Below the pieces are notes generated by a model. The model was given only the letters and a program-made list of their open reading frames with translations, searched no databases and was not told where the DNA came from. The translations under genes and the position numbers were made by a program. 64,000 nt of DNA from Halomonas urmiana (GTDB lineage: Bacteria; Pseudomonadota; Gammaproteobacteria; Pseudomonadales; Halomonadaceae). Each line of letters starts with the position of its first letter. The first letter of the stretch is position 1. Shown here piece after piece: positions 44,817-52,675 of the stretch. The stretch is from the NCBI RefSeq assembly GCF_005780185.1, contig NZ_VBUI01000011.1, positions 1-64,000 of the forward strand, read 5' to 3'.

Positions 44817-45653
44817 TCACTCGAAACGGGCGATGCGCACCCGCGTCGCGCAGCGCCCGCGCGGCTGACGCACCAGGCTCTCGGCCGCCGGGAAGTCCGC
44901 CAGCCGGTCGGCCGCGATGCCGATCCGCACCTCGGTGAGCAGGCGGTTGCCCCGCCCGCCGCAGGTCAGCCGAAGCGCTCGCCCGGTCTGCTCGCCGAAG
45001 GCCGCCTCGAAGGCGTCGATCAGCGCGTTGCGCGCCACCTCACCGCCCTGGTTCAGGGTCACGAAGCCGCCGAAGGCGCTCTCGTTGACGGCCTCGACCA
45101 GGGCCACCGAGGCCGCGAAGTAGGTGGCCTCGGGCAGCGCCAGGCAGGCGGCATGCTTGGCATACTGGTAGCGACCCAGGCAGCTGGCACGTCCCGGCAT
45201 CGCCGCGTCGAGGCGACGTTCCAGCCCCACCGACAGGTCCAGCGGCGGATGGGCGCGACAGAAGCCGCCGTCGGCGCGGGGCGTCTCGAGAAAGCACCCC
45301 TCCCGCCACCAGCGGCGCCGGTCGATGCCCCGGTCGGCGAAGCGCTCGGGCAGCGAGGGCCATAGGCCGTGCAGCACGAAGCCCCGATCGGCGCCCTCGC
45401 GCAACGCCGGCTCGCGACACTCCCGCGGCGGGCGGGTACGGCTCACGCAGAAGCCGGGGTGCCAGGTCAGCGCCAGGGTGTAGTGATCGACGCCCTCGGC
45501 CGAGAGGGTCGGCGCCTCGGCACGGGCCGGATCGGCGGCCAGGATCGCCGCGGCCAACACCAGCACCGGCAATAGACGCGAGAACGCTTGCCAGGCGCGG
45601 CGAAGCGGAAAATAATCCGCCGCCTTCGCAGGAAATGTCCTTTTCATCGCCAT
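44817..45653 (-). CDS. Ribonuclease T2 family protein
   Basis: This is a secreted RNase of about 278 residues. A signal peptide spans residues 1-45 (ending PARA). The first active-site box FVLHGLWPS (His about 95) is intact. The second box reads YQYAKHAAC, where the Glu usually found three residues before Lys is Gln and the Gly after His is Ala, so catalysis may be altered. Several Cys suggest disulfides. The start is uncertain: ATGs at 45647, 45653 and 45692 are in frame without a strong ribosome-binding site. Its 5' end overlaps a decayed open frame on the other strand. Confidence 0.8.
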   Translation of the reverse strand: MAMKRTFPAKAADYFPLRRAWQAFSRLLPVLVLAAAILAADPARAEAPTLSAEGVDHYTLALTWHPGFCVSRTRPPRECREPALREGADRGFVLHGLWPSLPERFADRGIDRRRWWREGCFLETPRADGGFCRAHPPLDLSVGLERRLDAAMPGRASCLGRYQYAKHAACLALPEATYFAASVALVEAVNESAFGGFVTLNQGGEVARNALIDAFEAAFGEQTGRALRLTCGGRGNRLLTEVRIGIAADRLADFPAAESLVRQPRGRCATRVRIARFE

Positions 45654-45765
45654 AAAACTCATCACGTTCGACGCATTTCGCACACTCGACATCCCGGACG
45701 TACTTGACCTGGGCGACGACGATCGAGACCCGGACGAGGAGCCACCGCTGCAGCTGTCCGCCTGA
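45646..45765 (+). pseudogene. Start-less coding remnant (possibly ATP-grasp protein)
   Basis: A 39-codon frame reads IAIKLITFDAFRTLDIPD, then an acidic tail ending PPLQLSA and a stop at 45763-45765. No ATG, GTG or TTG is available between the previous in-frame stop (45613) and this stretch; ATC occupies the expected start. The N-terminal part resembles the beginning of RimK-like ATP-grasp proteins as I remember them, so this may be an internally deleted gene. It ends 6 bases before the dgt fragment. Confidence 0.4.
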
Positions 45766-45771
45766 GCGCCG

Positions 45772-45858
45772 TCAGTCGCCCCTGAGTCGCCCGCCCATCT
45801 CCTGGGCTAGGTCCACCGCCTAGTGATCGGCCATGCCGCCGATGAAGTCGAGCATGCG
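45772..45858 (-). pseudogene. Displaced 3' fragment of dgt
   Basis: Read on the minus strand this gives MLDFIGGMADH, a TAG stop, then AVDLAQEMGGRLRGD and the final stop. The intact dgt at 59231-60580 ends MLDFIGGMTDHYAVDLAQEM then GGRLRGD. Over 84 bases (45775-45858 against 59234-59317) there are 10 mismatches, and 27 bases at one end are identical. Homology stops abruptly at 45858. The fragment has lost the rest of the gene and carries an internal stop (Tyr to TAG). Confidence 0.85.
45775..45858 (-). repeat. Left copy of the dgt 3'-end direct repeat
   Basis: This 84-base sequence is about 88 percent identical to 59234-59317 in the same orientation. Confidence 0.88.
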
Positions 45859-46172
45859 TCCCGAGGCAGGCAATCTGGAGGAATCCAGTCGGTCATCCGG
45901 AAGACGTAAGGACTCGGCGACGGCGATGACGACCGTGACTCGGACGGTAATGATGTCCGTATACGGACCGCTCGGATGGTACTGCTTGACGATCACCGCT
46001 GCGAGTCGCCGTCGATCTAGTTCGAGGTTCTTTTCGCCCCTCACATAAACCAAAAAAATACTAAGAATAAAAAATACAAAGTTGTTAAATACAAGTCGGT
46101 CGTCGAGTCTCGTCATCAGCGCCGCTTCCTAGGCGCCATCCAAAAATGACAATGATGACAAGAGGTATCGAC
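45859..46172. other. Non-coding junction and AT-rich leader
   Basis: Bases 45859-46010 show no recognisable coding homology. Bases 46040-46100 are a strikingly AT-rich stretch with runs of A, unlike the surrounding GC-rich DNA. A leftward frame (45820-46116) runs through it but resembles no protein and merges with the dgt fragment, so it is not called. The stretch must hold the promoter for the transporter that starts at 46173, but I could not identify clear boxes. Confidence 0.5.
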
Positions 46173-47150
46173 ATGAAGCCGACGACGCTTTCCCTCGCGG
46201 CCCTGGCCGGCCTGACCGCCTTCGCTGGCCACGCCCAGGCCCTCGACATCAAGCTCGGCCACGTGCTGGCCCCTACCCACAACTGGCATGTGGCGGCGGA
46301 AGGCTTCGCCGAGGGCGTCCGCGAGGCCACCGACGACCGCGTCAACTTCCAGGTCTTCCCCAGCGGCCAGCTCGGCAACGAGAAGACCATGGTCGAGGGC
46401 ATGCAGATCGGCAGCGTCCCCGCCGGGGTCATCGGCTGCGGCTCCTTCCAGCCCCTGGACCCCAAGTTCGGCATCGTCGAGCTGCCCTACTCCTGGGACG
46501 ATCGCCAGGATGCCTACGCCGCCTACGACGGCGAGCTGGGCGAAGCCCTGGAGGCGCTGGCCGAGCAGCACAACATGAAGATCCTCGCCTGGTGGGAGAA
46601 CGGCTTTCGCCACGTCACCAACAATCGCGGCCCCATCGAGGCCCCCGAGGACCTGGCCGGGCTGAAGATCCGCGTCACCCCCGACAAGATGCGCCTCGAC
46701 ACCTTCGACGCCTTCGGTGCCAGCCCCGCCCCGCTGTCCTTCGGCGAGCTCTATTCGGCCCTGCAGCAGGGGGTCTTCGATGCCCAGGAGAACCCGCTGT
46801 CGATCATCCATTCCTCGTCGTTCTACGAGGTGCAGGACTACGTCTCCCTCACCGGCCACGTCTGGGCCCCGGCCTGCCTGACCGTATCGACCAGCACCTG
46901 GAACCGCCTCTCCGAGGACGACCAGGTCGCGGTCCAGGAGCTCGCCAACGTCTGGCGCGACAAGCAGCGCGAGATGACCCAGGCCGACGACAGCAACATG
47001 ATCGAGAAGCTCGAGGCCGAAGGCATGCAGGTCAACGAGGTCGATACCGCGCCCTTCAACGCCAAGGTGCAGGATGTCTGGGCGGAGTATAAATCGGTGT
47101 TCGGTAGCGAGCTGATGGGTCTGGTCAAGCGCTACCGCCAGGGCAAGTGA
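46173..47150 (+). CDS. TRAP transporter solute-binding protein DctP (system 1)
   Basis: This 325-residue periplasmic binding protein has a signal peptide at residues 1-23 (ending GHAQA). The DctP core includes LKIRVTPDKMRLDTFDAFGA, with the Arg that usually pairs with the ligand carboxylate, and LSFGELYSALQQGVFDAQEN. It probably captures an organic acid for the membrane proteins encoded next. The ATG at 46173 has AAGAGG upstream; the frame from 46146 adds a few residues without a site. The ligand is unknown. Confidence 0.88.
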   Translation: MKPTTLSLAALAGLTAFAGHAQALDIKLGHVLAPTHNWHVAAEGFAEGVREATDDRVNFQVFPSGQLGNEKTMVEGMQIGSVPAGVIGCGSFQPLDPKFGIVELPYSWDDRQDAYAAYDGELGEALEALAEQHNMKILAWWENGFRHVTNNRGPIEAPEDLAGLKIRVTPDKMRLDTFDAFGASPAPLSFGELYSALQQGVFDAQENPLSIIHSSSFYEVQDYVSLTGHVWAPACLTVSTSTWNRLSEDDQVAVQELANVWRDKQREMTQADDSNMIEKLEAEGMQVNEVDTAPFNAKVQDVWAEYKSVFGSELMGLVKRYRQGK

Positions 47151-47155
47151 TCGCC

Positions 47156-47629
47156 ATGCCGCTGTCCTCCTTCACTCGTACCCTCTCACGCGCCAGCCTC
47201 GGGCTGGCCGCCACCGGCGCCGCGGTCCTCGCGGCGCTGGTCGCCTACACAGTGTTCATGCGCTGGGTGGTTGGCAAGCCGCCTCACTGGGCCGAGGAGT
47301 TGCCTCAGCTGATCCTGGTCTGGACCACCCTGCTGGCGGCAATCGCCTGCACCCGCCACCGCTCGCACCTCAACGCTGGTCTGCTGCCGCTGCTAGTGCA
47401 TTCCCCCGGCGCGCGTCGCGCCCTTGGTCGGGTCACCGATCTGGTGCTGCTGCTAATGCTGCTGGTACTGGCCAAAGCCGGTTGGGAGCTGGCGATGCTG
47501 ACCATGGCGCAGACCACCACCGCGCTGCAAATGCCCGCCGGCATCGTCTACCTGGCGGTCCCGGTCAGCTGCCTAGGCATGGCGCTGATGCAGCTCGAGC
47601 ACCTTTTCACCCGCGGAGATACCCCATGA
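47156..47629 (+). CDS. TRAP transporter small permease DctQ (system 1)
   Basis: This protein of about 157 residues has four transmembrane helices and the DctQ pattern RWVVGKPPHWAEELPQLILV. It forms the membrane complex with DctM. A GTG at 47147 overlaps the previous stop and could also be the start. Its own stop overlaps the dctM start (ATGA). Confidence 0.87.
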   Translation: MPLSSFTRTLSRASLGLAATGAAVLAALVAYTVFMRWVVGKPPHWAEELPQLILVWTTLLAAIACTRHRSHLNAGLLPLLVHSPGARRALGRVTDLVLLLMLLVLAKAGWELAMLTMAQTTTALQMPAGIVYLAVPVSCLGMALMQLEHLFTRGDTP

Positions 47630-48909
47630 CCCTGGGTGCCCTGACCCTGCTCGGCGTGTTCGCGCTGGCCATCCTCGTCGATATTCCCATCGCCTTCGGC
47701 CTGATCCTCGCCTCCCTGACCTACCTGCTGGCCTTCGGCGCCGCCCCGATGATGGTCTCGGCCCAGCAATTCGTCGCCGGCATGGAGAGCTTCACCCTAC
47801 TGGCCATTCCGCTGTTCGTGATGGCCGCCCAACTGATGAACCACGCCGGCCTGACCCAGCGCCTGGTACGCCTCTGCATGGCGCTGGTCGGCGACATCCG
47901 CGGTGGCCTGGCAGTGGTCGCGGTGCTTGCTTGCATGCTGTTCGGGGCGCTCTCAGGGTCCGGGGTGGCCGACGTCATCGCCATCGGCAGCATGCTGCTG
48001 CCGACCATGCATCGGAACGGCTATCACAAGGGCTTCAGCAGCGCTCTGGTCGGCACTGCCAGCTCGATCGGCACGGTGATCCCGCCGAGTATCGTGATGA
48101 TCGTCTACGGCACCACCTCCAACACCTCGGTGGGCAAGCTGTTCATGGGCGGCGTCATCCCCGGCCTGCTGCTGACCGCGGCGCTGGTCGGGGTGGCCCT
48201 CTACGTCTCGCGCAAGCATGGCTGGGCCGGTGGCAAGGCCGCCGAGCCGGGCGAGCGGCGCCGCGCCTTTGTCGGCGCTCTGCCCGCCCTGCTGGTGCCG
48301 GTGCTGATCATCGGAGGCATCCGCTTCGGCGTCTTCACCCCGACCGAGGCCGCCGCCTCGGCGATCCTCTATGCCCTGCTGGTCGGCACCCTGGTGTACC
48401 GCAGCCTGAGCCTGCGCAAGATCGTCGACAGCCTGATCGCCACTGCCGAGACCACCGGCGCCATCCTGGTGATCATCGGTGCCGCCGGCCTGTTCGCCTG
48501 GGGCCTGACCTACGAGCAGGTGCCCCAGGCCGTGGCCGCGCTGATCGGCGAGTTCACCGACAGTCGCTACAGCGTACTACTGCTGCTAACGGCGGTGCTG
48601 CTGGTGCTCGGCTCCTTCATGGAGAGCGTGGCGATCATCATCATCGTCACGCCCATCGTCATGCCGCTGCTCAGCCAGTACGGCATCGACCCGGTTCACT
48701 TCGGCGTGCTGCTGACCGTCAATCTGGCGATCGGCGCCAACACTCCGCCGCTGGGGGTCGACCTGATGGCAGCCTGCCGCATCGCCGGGATCAGCGTCAT
48801 GGAGTCATTGCGCCCGCTGATGCTGATGATCGGCGCCATGTTCGCGGTGCTGATGCTGATCACCTTCGTGCCGGACATCGTGCTCTTCCTGCCTAACCTG
48901 ATGGAGTGA
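47626..48909 (+). CDS. TRAP transporter large permease DctM (system 1)
   Basis: This 427-residue polytopic protein has about twelve helices and family motifs such as GALSGSGVADVIAIGSMLLP, GTVIPPSIVMIVYG, PTEAAASAILYALLVG and NLAIGANTPPLGVDL. It is the sodium-driven transport subunit. Its ATG overlaps the dctQ stop. The longer frame from 47482 is dctQ in another frame. It is followed 6 bases later by the CitE-like lyase gene. Confidence 0.92.
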   Translation: MTLGALTLLGVFALAILVDIPIAFGLILASLTYLLAFGAAPMMVSAQQFVAGMESFTLLAIPLFVMAAQLMNHAGLTQRLVRLCMALVGDIRGGLAVVAVLACMLFGALSGSGVADVIAIGSMLLPTMHRNGYHKGFSSALVGTASSIGTVIPPSIVMIVYGTTSNTSVGKLFMGGVIPGLLLTAALVGVALYVSRKHGWAGGKAAEPGERRRAFVGALPALLVPVLIIGGIRFGVFTPTEAAASAILYALLVGTLVYRSLSLRKIVDSLIATAETTGAILVIIGAAGLFAWGLTYEQVPQAVAALIGEFTDSRYSVLLLLTAVLLVLGSFMESVAIIIIVTPIVMPLLSQYGIDPVHFGVLLTVNLAIGANTPPLGVDLMAACRIAGISVMESLRPLMLMIGAMFAVLMLITFVPDIVLFLPNLME

Positions 48910-48915
48910 CACGTC

Positions 48916-49644
48916 GTGCCACCACTCGCTCTCACCCACTGTCGCAGCTGGCTGTTCGTGCCCGGACATGACCCCGAGCACCTCGACGCGGCCCTGGCCT
49001 CGGCGGCCGACGCCATCGTCGTCGACCTTGAGGAGTTCACGCCGCCGGAGGCTCGCCATGGCGCCTGCCTGGCCTTCCCGGCCTTCGCCGAGCGTGCCCG
49101 ACAGCACGGCCAGCATCCCATGGCGCGCATCAACGCTTTGGCGGCCGGCGGCGATGACGAACTCGCCCGGCTAATCGCCGGGGCCCCGACGGCGATCTTC
49201 CTGCCTCGGGTCGAGGAGGACACTCAGCTCCTGGCGCTGGCCCAGGCGCTAGACGCCGCCGAGACCTATCAGGGACTGGCCCAGGGAGTGACGGCCCTGA
49301 TCCCGACCCTGGAGACCCGGCGCGGGGTCGAAGGCGCCGAGGGGCTGCTGCGGACGACCCCGCGCCTTACCGCGGCATTGCTCGGCACCGGCGACCTGGC
49401 CGGTGACCTCGGCCTGACGTCGAGTGAGCGCGCCGCGGGGCTCAGACCCTTCCGAGAGCGCTTCCTGGCCGCCTGCCGCGATGCCGGGATCGCTGCCATC
49501 GACGGCCCCTGGCCGGAGCAAGACGGCTTCGACGAGGACCAGGCCTGGGCCATTGCCCGCGGCTTCCGGGCACGCTGCATCACCGCCCCCGCACAGATTC
49601 CGTTTCTGCATGATGCCCTCTCGACACGGCCCCGGGCCGACTGA
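48916..49644 (+). CDS. CitE/HpcH-HpaI family C-C lyase-like protein
   Basis: This 242-residue TIM-barrel protein is shorter than typical CitE-like lyases (about 280). RSWLFVPGHDPEHLDAAL opens the family. The metal/substrate residues sit in VDLEEFTPPEAR, ARINAL, LPRVEED (Arg where CitE usually has Lys), LIPTLETRRGV and LLGTGDLAGDLGL. Members cleave citramalyl-, malyl- or related CoA esters, or condense glyoxylate. The start is GTG at 48916 with GGAG upstream. It is in the same operon as the TRAP genes and the ThDP enzyme. Confidence 0.78.
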   Translation: MPPLALTHCRSWLFVPGHDPEHLDAALASAADAIVVDLEEFTPPEARHGACLAFPAFAERARQHGQHPMARINALAAGGDDELARLIAGAPTAIFLPRVEEDTQLLALAQALDAAETYQGLAQGVTALIPTLETRRGVEGAEGLLRTTPRLTAALLGTGDLAGDLGLTSSERAAGLRPFRERFLAACRDAGIAAIDGPWPEQDGFDEDQAWAIARGFRARCITAPAQIPFLHDALSTRPRAD

Positions 49645-49673
49645 GCCATGCCTCCTAAAAAGAGAAAATCACC

Positions 49674-51401
49674 ATGACCCACGCCACTCACCCGCTGCGT
49701 AACGGCGGCCAGATCCTGATCCAGCAGCTGCGCCGGCACGGTGCCCGCCGCGTCTTCCTGGTGCCCGGAGAAAGCTACCTGCCCTGCATCGACGCCCTCA
49801 ACGAGCACCGCGACGCCATCGACCCCATCGTCTGCCGACAGGAGAGCGGCGCCGCCTACATGGCCGAGGCCTACGGCAAGCTGACCAACGAACCGGGGAT
49901 CTGCTTCGTCACCCGCGGCCCCGGCGCCACTAACGCTTCGATCGGCGTGCATACCGCCTTCCAGGACTCGACCCCGATGATCCTGTTCATCGGCCAGGTC
50001 GGGAACGACTTCATCGAGCGCGAGGCCTTCCAGGAGATCGACTACCGCCGCATGTTCGGCCCGATGACCAAGTGGGTGGCGCAGATCGACGACCCGGCGC
50101 GAATCCCCGAGTACATCGCCCGCGCCTACGCGGTGGCCACCAGCGGCCGGCCCGGCCCGGTGGTGCTGGCGCTGCCGGAAGACACCCTATGGGGCGAGGC
50201 CAGCGTCGCCGATGTCGAGCCGCGCCCCCGGCTGCACAGCCATCCGAGCCGTGCTCAGCTCGACGAACTGGGCCAGCGCCTCGAGCAGGCCGAGCGCCCC
50301 TTCCTGTTGCTCGGCGGCAGCGGCTGGACCGAACAGGCTCAGCACCAGGTGGCGGCCTTCGCCGAGCGCTTCGCGCTGCCGGTGGGGGTCGCCTGGCGGC
50401 GCCTCGAGTGCTTCGACCAGCGCCACGAGGCCTTCGTCGGCCATGTCGGCAACGGCATGCACGATGCCCTGCGCGAGCGGCTCGAGGCCTGCGACCTGCT
50501 GATCGCCGTGGGCACGCGCCTAGGCGAGGCCACCAGCGAGGGCTACAGCTGGATCGAGTCGCCCACCCCGCGCCAGGCCCTGGTCCACGTCTACCCGGAC
50601 CCGGAAGAGCTCGGCCACGTCTACCGCCCGAGCCAGGCGATCAACGCCGACGTGGTTGGCTTCGCCGGCGCCCTCGAGGCACTATCGCCGGCCACCCCGC
50701 CGCCGTGGCAGGCCGAGACCCAGGCCGCGCGCCGGGCCTATCTCGCCACCCTCGAACCCCAAGAAGCGCCGGGGCCGCTGAGCCTCGACCGGGTCAGCCA
50801 GACCGTCGATCGGGTCCTCGACGGTAAAGGCTGCATTAGCGTCGGCGCCGGCAACTACGCCCTCTACGCCCACCGTTATGTGCGCTTCAGCGGGCTCGGC
50901 AGCTCGCTGGCGCCCACCGTCGGCTCAATGGGCTACGGCCTGCCGGCGGCGATCTCGAGCAAGCTCGAGCACCCCAAGCGTCCCGCCGTCTGCTACGCCG
51001 GCGACGGCTGCTTTCAGATGAACCTCCAGGAGCTGGGGGTGGCCCTACAGTACCGCCTCGGCATCGTGGTACTGGTGTTCAACAACGGTATGTGGGGCAC
51101 CATCCGCGCCCACCAGGAACACGACTTCCCGGGCCGCGAAATCGCTCTGACCTTCACCAACCCCGCCTTCGCCACCCTGATCCAGGCCTACGGCGGCCAG
51201 GGGGAGATCGTCGAGGATGATGCCACCTTCGAGGACGCCTTCCGACGCGCCCTCAGCTTCGCCGAGCGGGAGCGTCTGCCCGCCCTCATCGAGCTGCGCT
51301 ACGACGCCGACGGCATCGCGCCGGGCCAGCGTCTCAGCGCGATCCGCGAGGCGGCTCTCAGCCACCCCGCCTCACCGACACCGGGAGCACAACAACCATG
51401 A
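49674..51401 (+). CDS. Thiamine-diphosphate-dependent enzyme (acetolactate synthase-like fold)
   Basis: This 575-residue protein of the POX/ALS/decarboxylase superfamily has the catalytic Glu57 in CRQESGAAYMAEAYGKL, a central domain, and the ThDP motif GDGCFQMNLQELGVALQYRL ending in NN (from residue 443). It could be a 2-oxo acid decarboxylase, a carboligase or a related lyase. The neighbouring aldehyde dehydrogenase favours a decarboxylase producing an aldehyde, but this is inference. Its stop overlaps the amidase ATG (ATGA). Biosynthetic acetolactate synthase is unlikely because no small subunit lies nearby. Confidence 0.82.
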   Translation: MTHATHPLRNGGQILIQQLRRHGARRVFLVPGESYLPCIDALNEHRDAIDPIVCRQESGAAYMAEAYGKLTNEPGICFVTRGPGATNASIGVHTAFQDSTPMILFIGQVGNDFIEREAFQEIDYRRMFGPMTKWVAQIDDPARIPEYIARAYAVATSGRPGPVVLALPEDTLWGEASVADVEPRPRLHSHPSRAQLDELGQRLEQAERPFLLLGGSGWTEQAQHQVAAFAERFALPVGVAWRRLECFDQRHEAFVGHVGNGMHDALRERLEACDLLIAVGTRLGEATSEGYSWIESPTPRQALVHVYPDPEELGHVYRPSQAINADVVGFAGALEALSPATPPPWQAETQAARRAYLATLEPQEAPGPLSLDRVSQTVDRVLDGKGCISVGAGNYALYAHRYVRFSGLGSSLAPTVGSMGYGLPAAISSKLEHPKRPAVCYAGDGCFQMNLQELGVALQYRLGIVVLVFNNGMWGTIRAHQEHDFPGREIALTFTNPAFATLIQAYGGQGEIVEDDATFEDAFRRALSFAERERLPALIELRYDADGIAPGQRLSAIREAALSHPASPTPGAQQP

Positions 51402-52666
51402 TCGATGCCCGCTACCTGCCGCTACGCGTCAACGGCCAGCGCCTCTGGCAGTCGCTGATGGACCTGGCCGAGATCGGCGCCACCTCCAAGGGCGGTAACT
51501 GCCGCCTGGCCCTGACCGAGGAAGACCGCCAGGGTCGTGAGCTGGTCACCGGCTGGCTGCGCGACGCCGGCCTGACGCTCAGAGTCGACCAGATCGGCAA
51601 CGTCTTCGCTCGCCGCCCCGGGCGCCGCGACGACCTGCTACCCGTGGTCACCGGCAGCCACATCGACACTCAGCCCACCGGCGGCCGCTTCGACGGCTGC
51701 TACGGCGTGCTCGCCGGCCTCGAGGTGATGCGCGTCCTCGACGACCACGGCATCACCACCGAAGCCCCGCTGGAAGTGGCGATCTGGACCAACGAGGAAG
51801 GCTGTCGCTTCGTGCCGGTGATGATGGGCTCGGGCGTGCATACCGGCATCATCCCGCTCGAGGACGCCCTGAGGGCCACCGACCGCCAGGGCGACAGCGT
51901 GGCCGCGTCGCTGGCGCGCACTGGTTACGCCGGCGAGGTGCCGGTCGGAAGCCAGGCCTTCGACGCCTATTTCGAGGCGCATATCGAGCAGGGCCCGGTA
52001 CTCGAGGCCGAGGGAATTCCCATCGGAGCCGTGACCGGCTCGCTGGGCCTGCGCTGGTTCGACGTAGTGGTCACCGGTCAGGAGGCCCATGCCGGTCCCA
52101 CTCCTATGCCCTATCGTCGCGACGCCCTCAAGCGAGCCGCCGCGCTGCTCGGCGAGATCCTCGCCCTCGCCGACTCCCACCAGCCCAACGGCCGGGTGAC
52201 CTGTGGCGAGCTCGACCTGCACCCCAATTCGCGCAATGTGATCCCCGGCCGGGTTCGCTTCAGCGTCGACATCCGCCACCTGGAGCCCGAGGTGCTGGAC
52301 CAGATGGAGCAGGCGCTTCGCGAGACCTGCACCCGCTACGATGAGCCCGGCCAGGTGACCGTCGAGCTCCAGGAGGTGCAGCGGGTGGCGCCGACGCCCT
52401 TCGATGCGACCCTGATCGACCTGGTGCGCCGCAGCAGCGAGGCGCTGGAGATCTCCTACCGCGACATGGAGACCGGCGCCGGCCACGACGCGGTCTTCGT
52501 CAGCCGCGTGGCCCCCACGGCGATGATCTTCGTGCCCTGCGAAGATGGTATCAGCCACAACGAGAGCGAGAATGCCGACCCCGAGGACCTCGAGGCCGGC
52601 ACCAACGTGCTGCTTCACGCCATGCTCGGCCGTGCCGGCATCGCCGAGCCCCTGGACAGCGAGTAG
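51398..52666 (+). CDS. M20-family Zn-dependent amidase (hydantoinase/carbamoylase type)
   Basis: This 422-residue metallo-amidohydrolase has the two-zinc ligand set of N-carbamoyl-L-amino acid, beta-ureidopropionate and allantoate amidohydrolases: His88 in GSHIDTQP, Asp in GGRFDGCYG, the Glu pair in TNEEGCRF, His in EAHIEQGPVLE, and His in DGISHNESE. It removes a carbamoyl or similar group from an N-substituted acid. It is translationally coupled to the ThDP gene, suggesting that the imported compound is an N-carbamoyl, ureido or amide acid. Confidence 0.85.
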   Translation: MIDARYLPLRVNGQRLWQSLMDLAEIGATSKGGNCRLALTEEDRQGRELVTGWLRDAGLTLRVDQIGNVFARRPGRRDDLLPVVTGSHIDTQPTGGRFDGCYGVLAGLEVMRVLDDHGITTEAPLEVAIWTNEEGCRFVPVMMGSGVHTGIIPLEDALRATDRQGDSVAASLARTGYAGEVPVGSQAFDAYFEAHIEQGPVLEAEGIPIGAVTGSLGLRWFDVVVTGQEAHAGPTPMPYRRDALKRAAALLGEILALADSHQPNGRVTCGELDLHPNSRNVIPGRVRFSVDIRHLEPEVLDQMEQALRETCTRYDEPGQVTVELQEVQRVAPTPFDATLIDLVRRSSEALEISYRDMETGAGHDAVFVSRVAPTAMIFVPCEDGISHNESENADPEDLEAGTNVLLHAMLGRAGIAEPLDSE

Positions 52667-52675
52667 GAGAACGAG

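Noticed and set aside
45820-46116. 98-codon minus-strand frame across the island's left junction
   Set aside because: It joins AT-rich sequence to the dgt fragment, has no recognisable domain, and ends at the stop codon that interrupts the dgt remnant.
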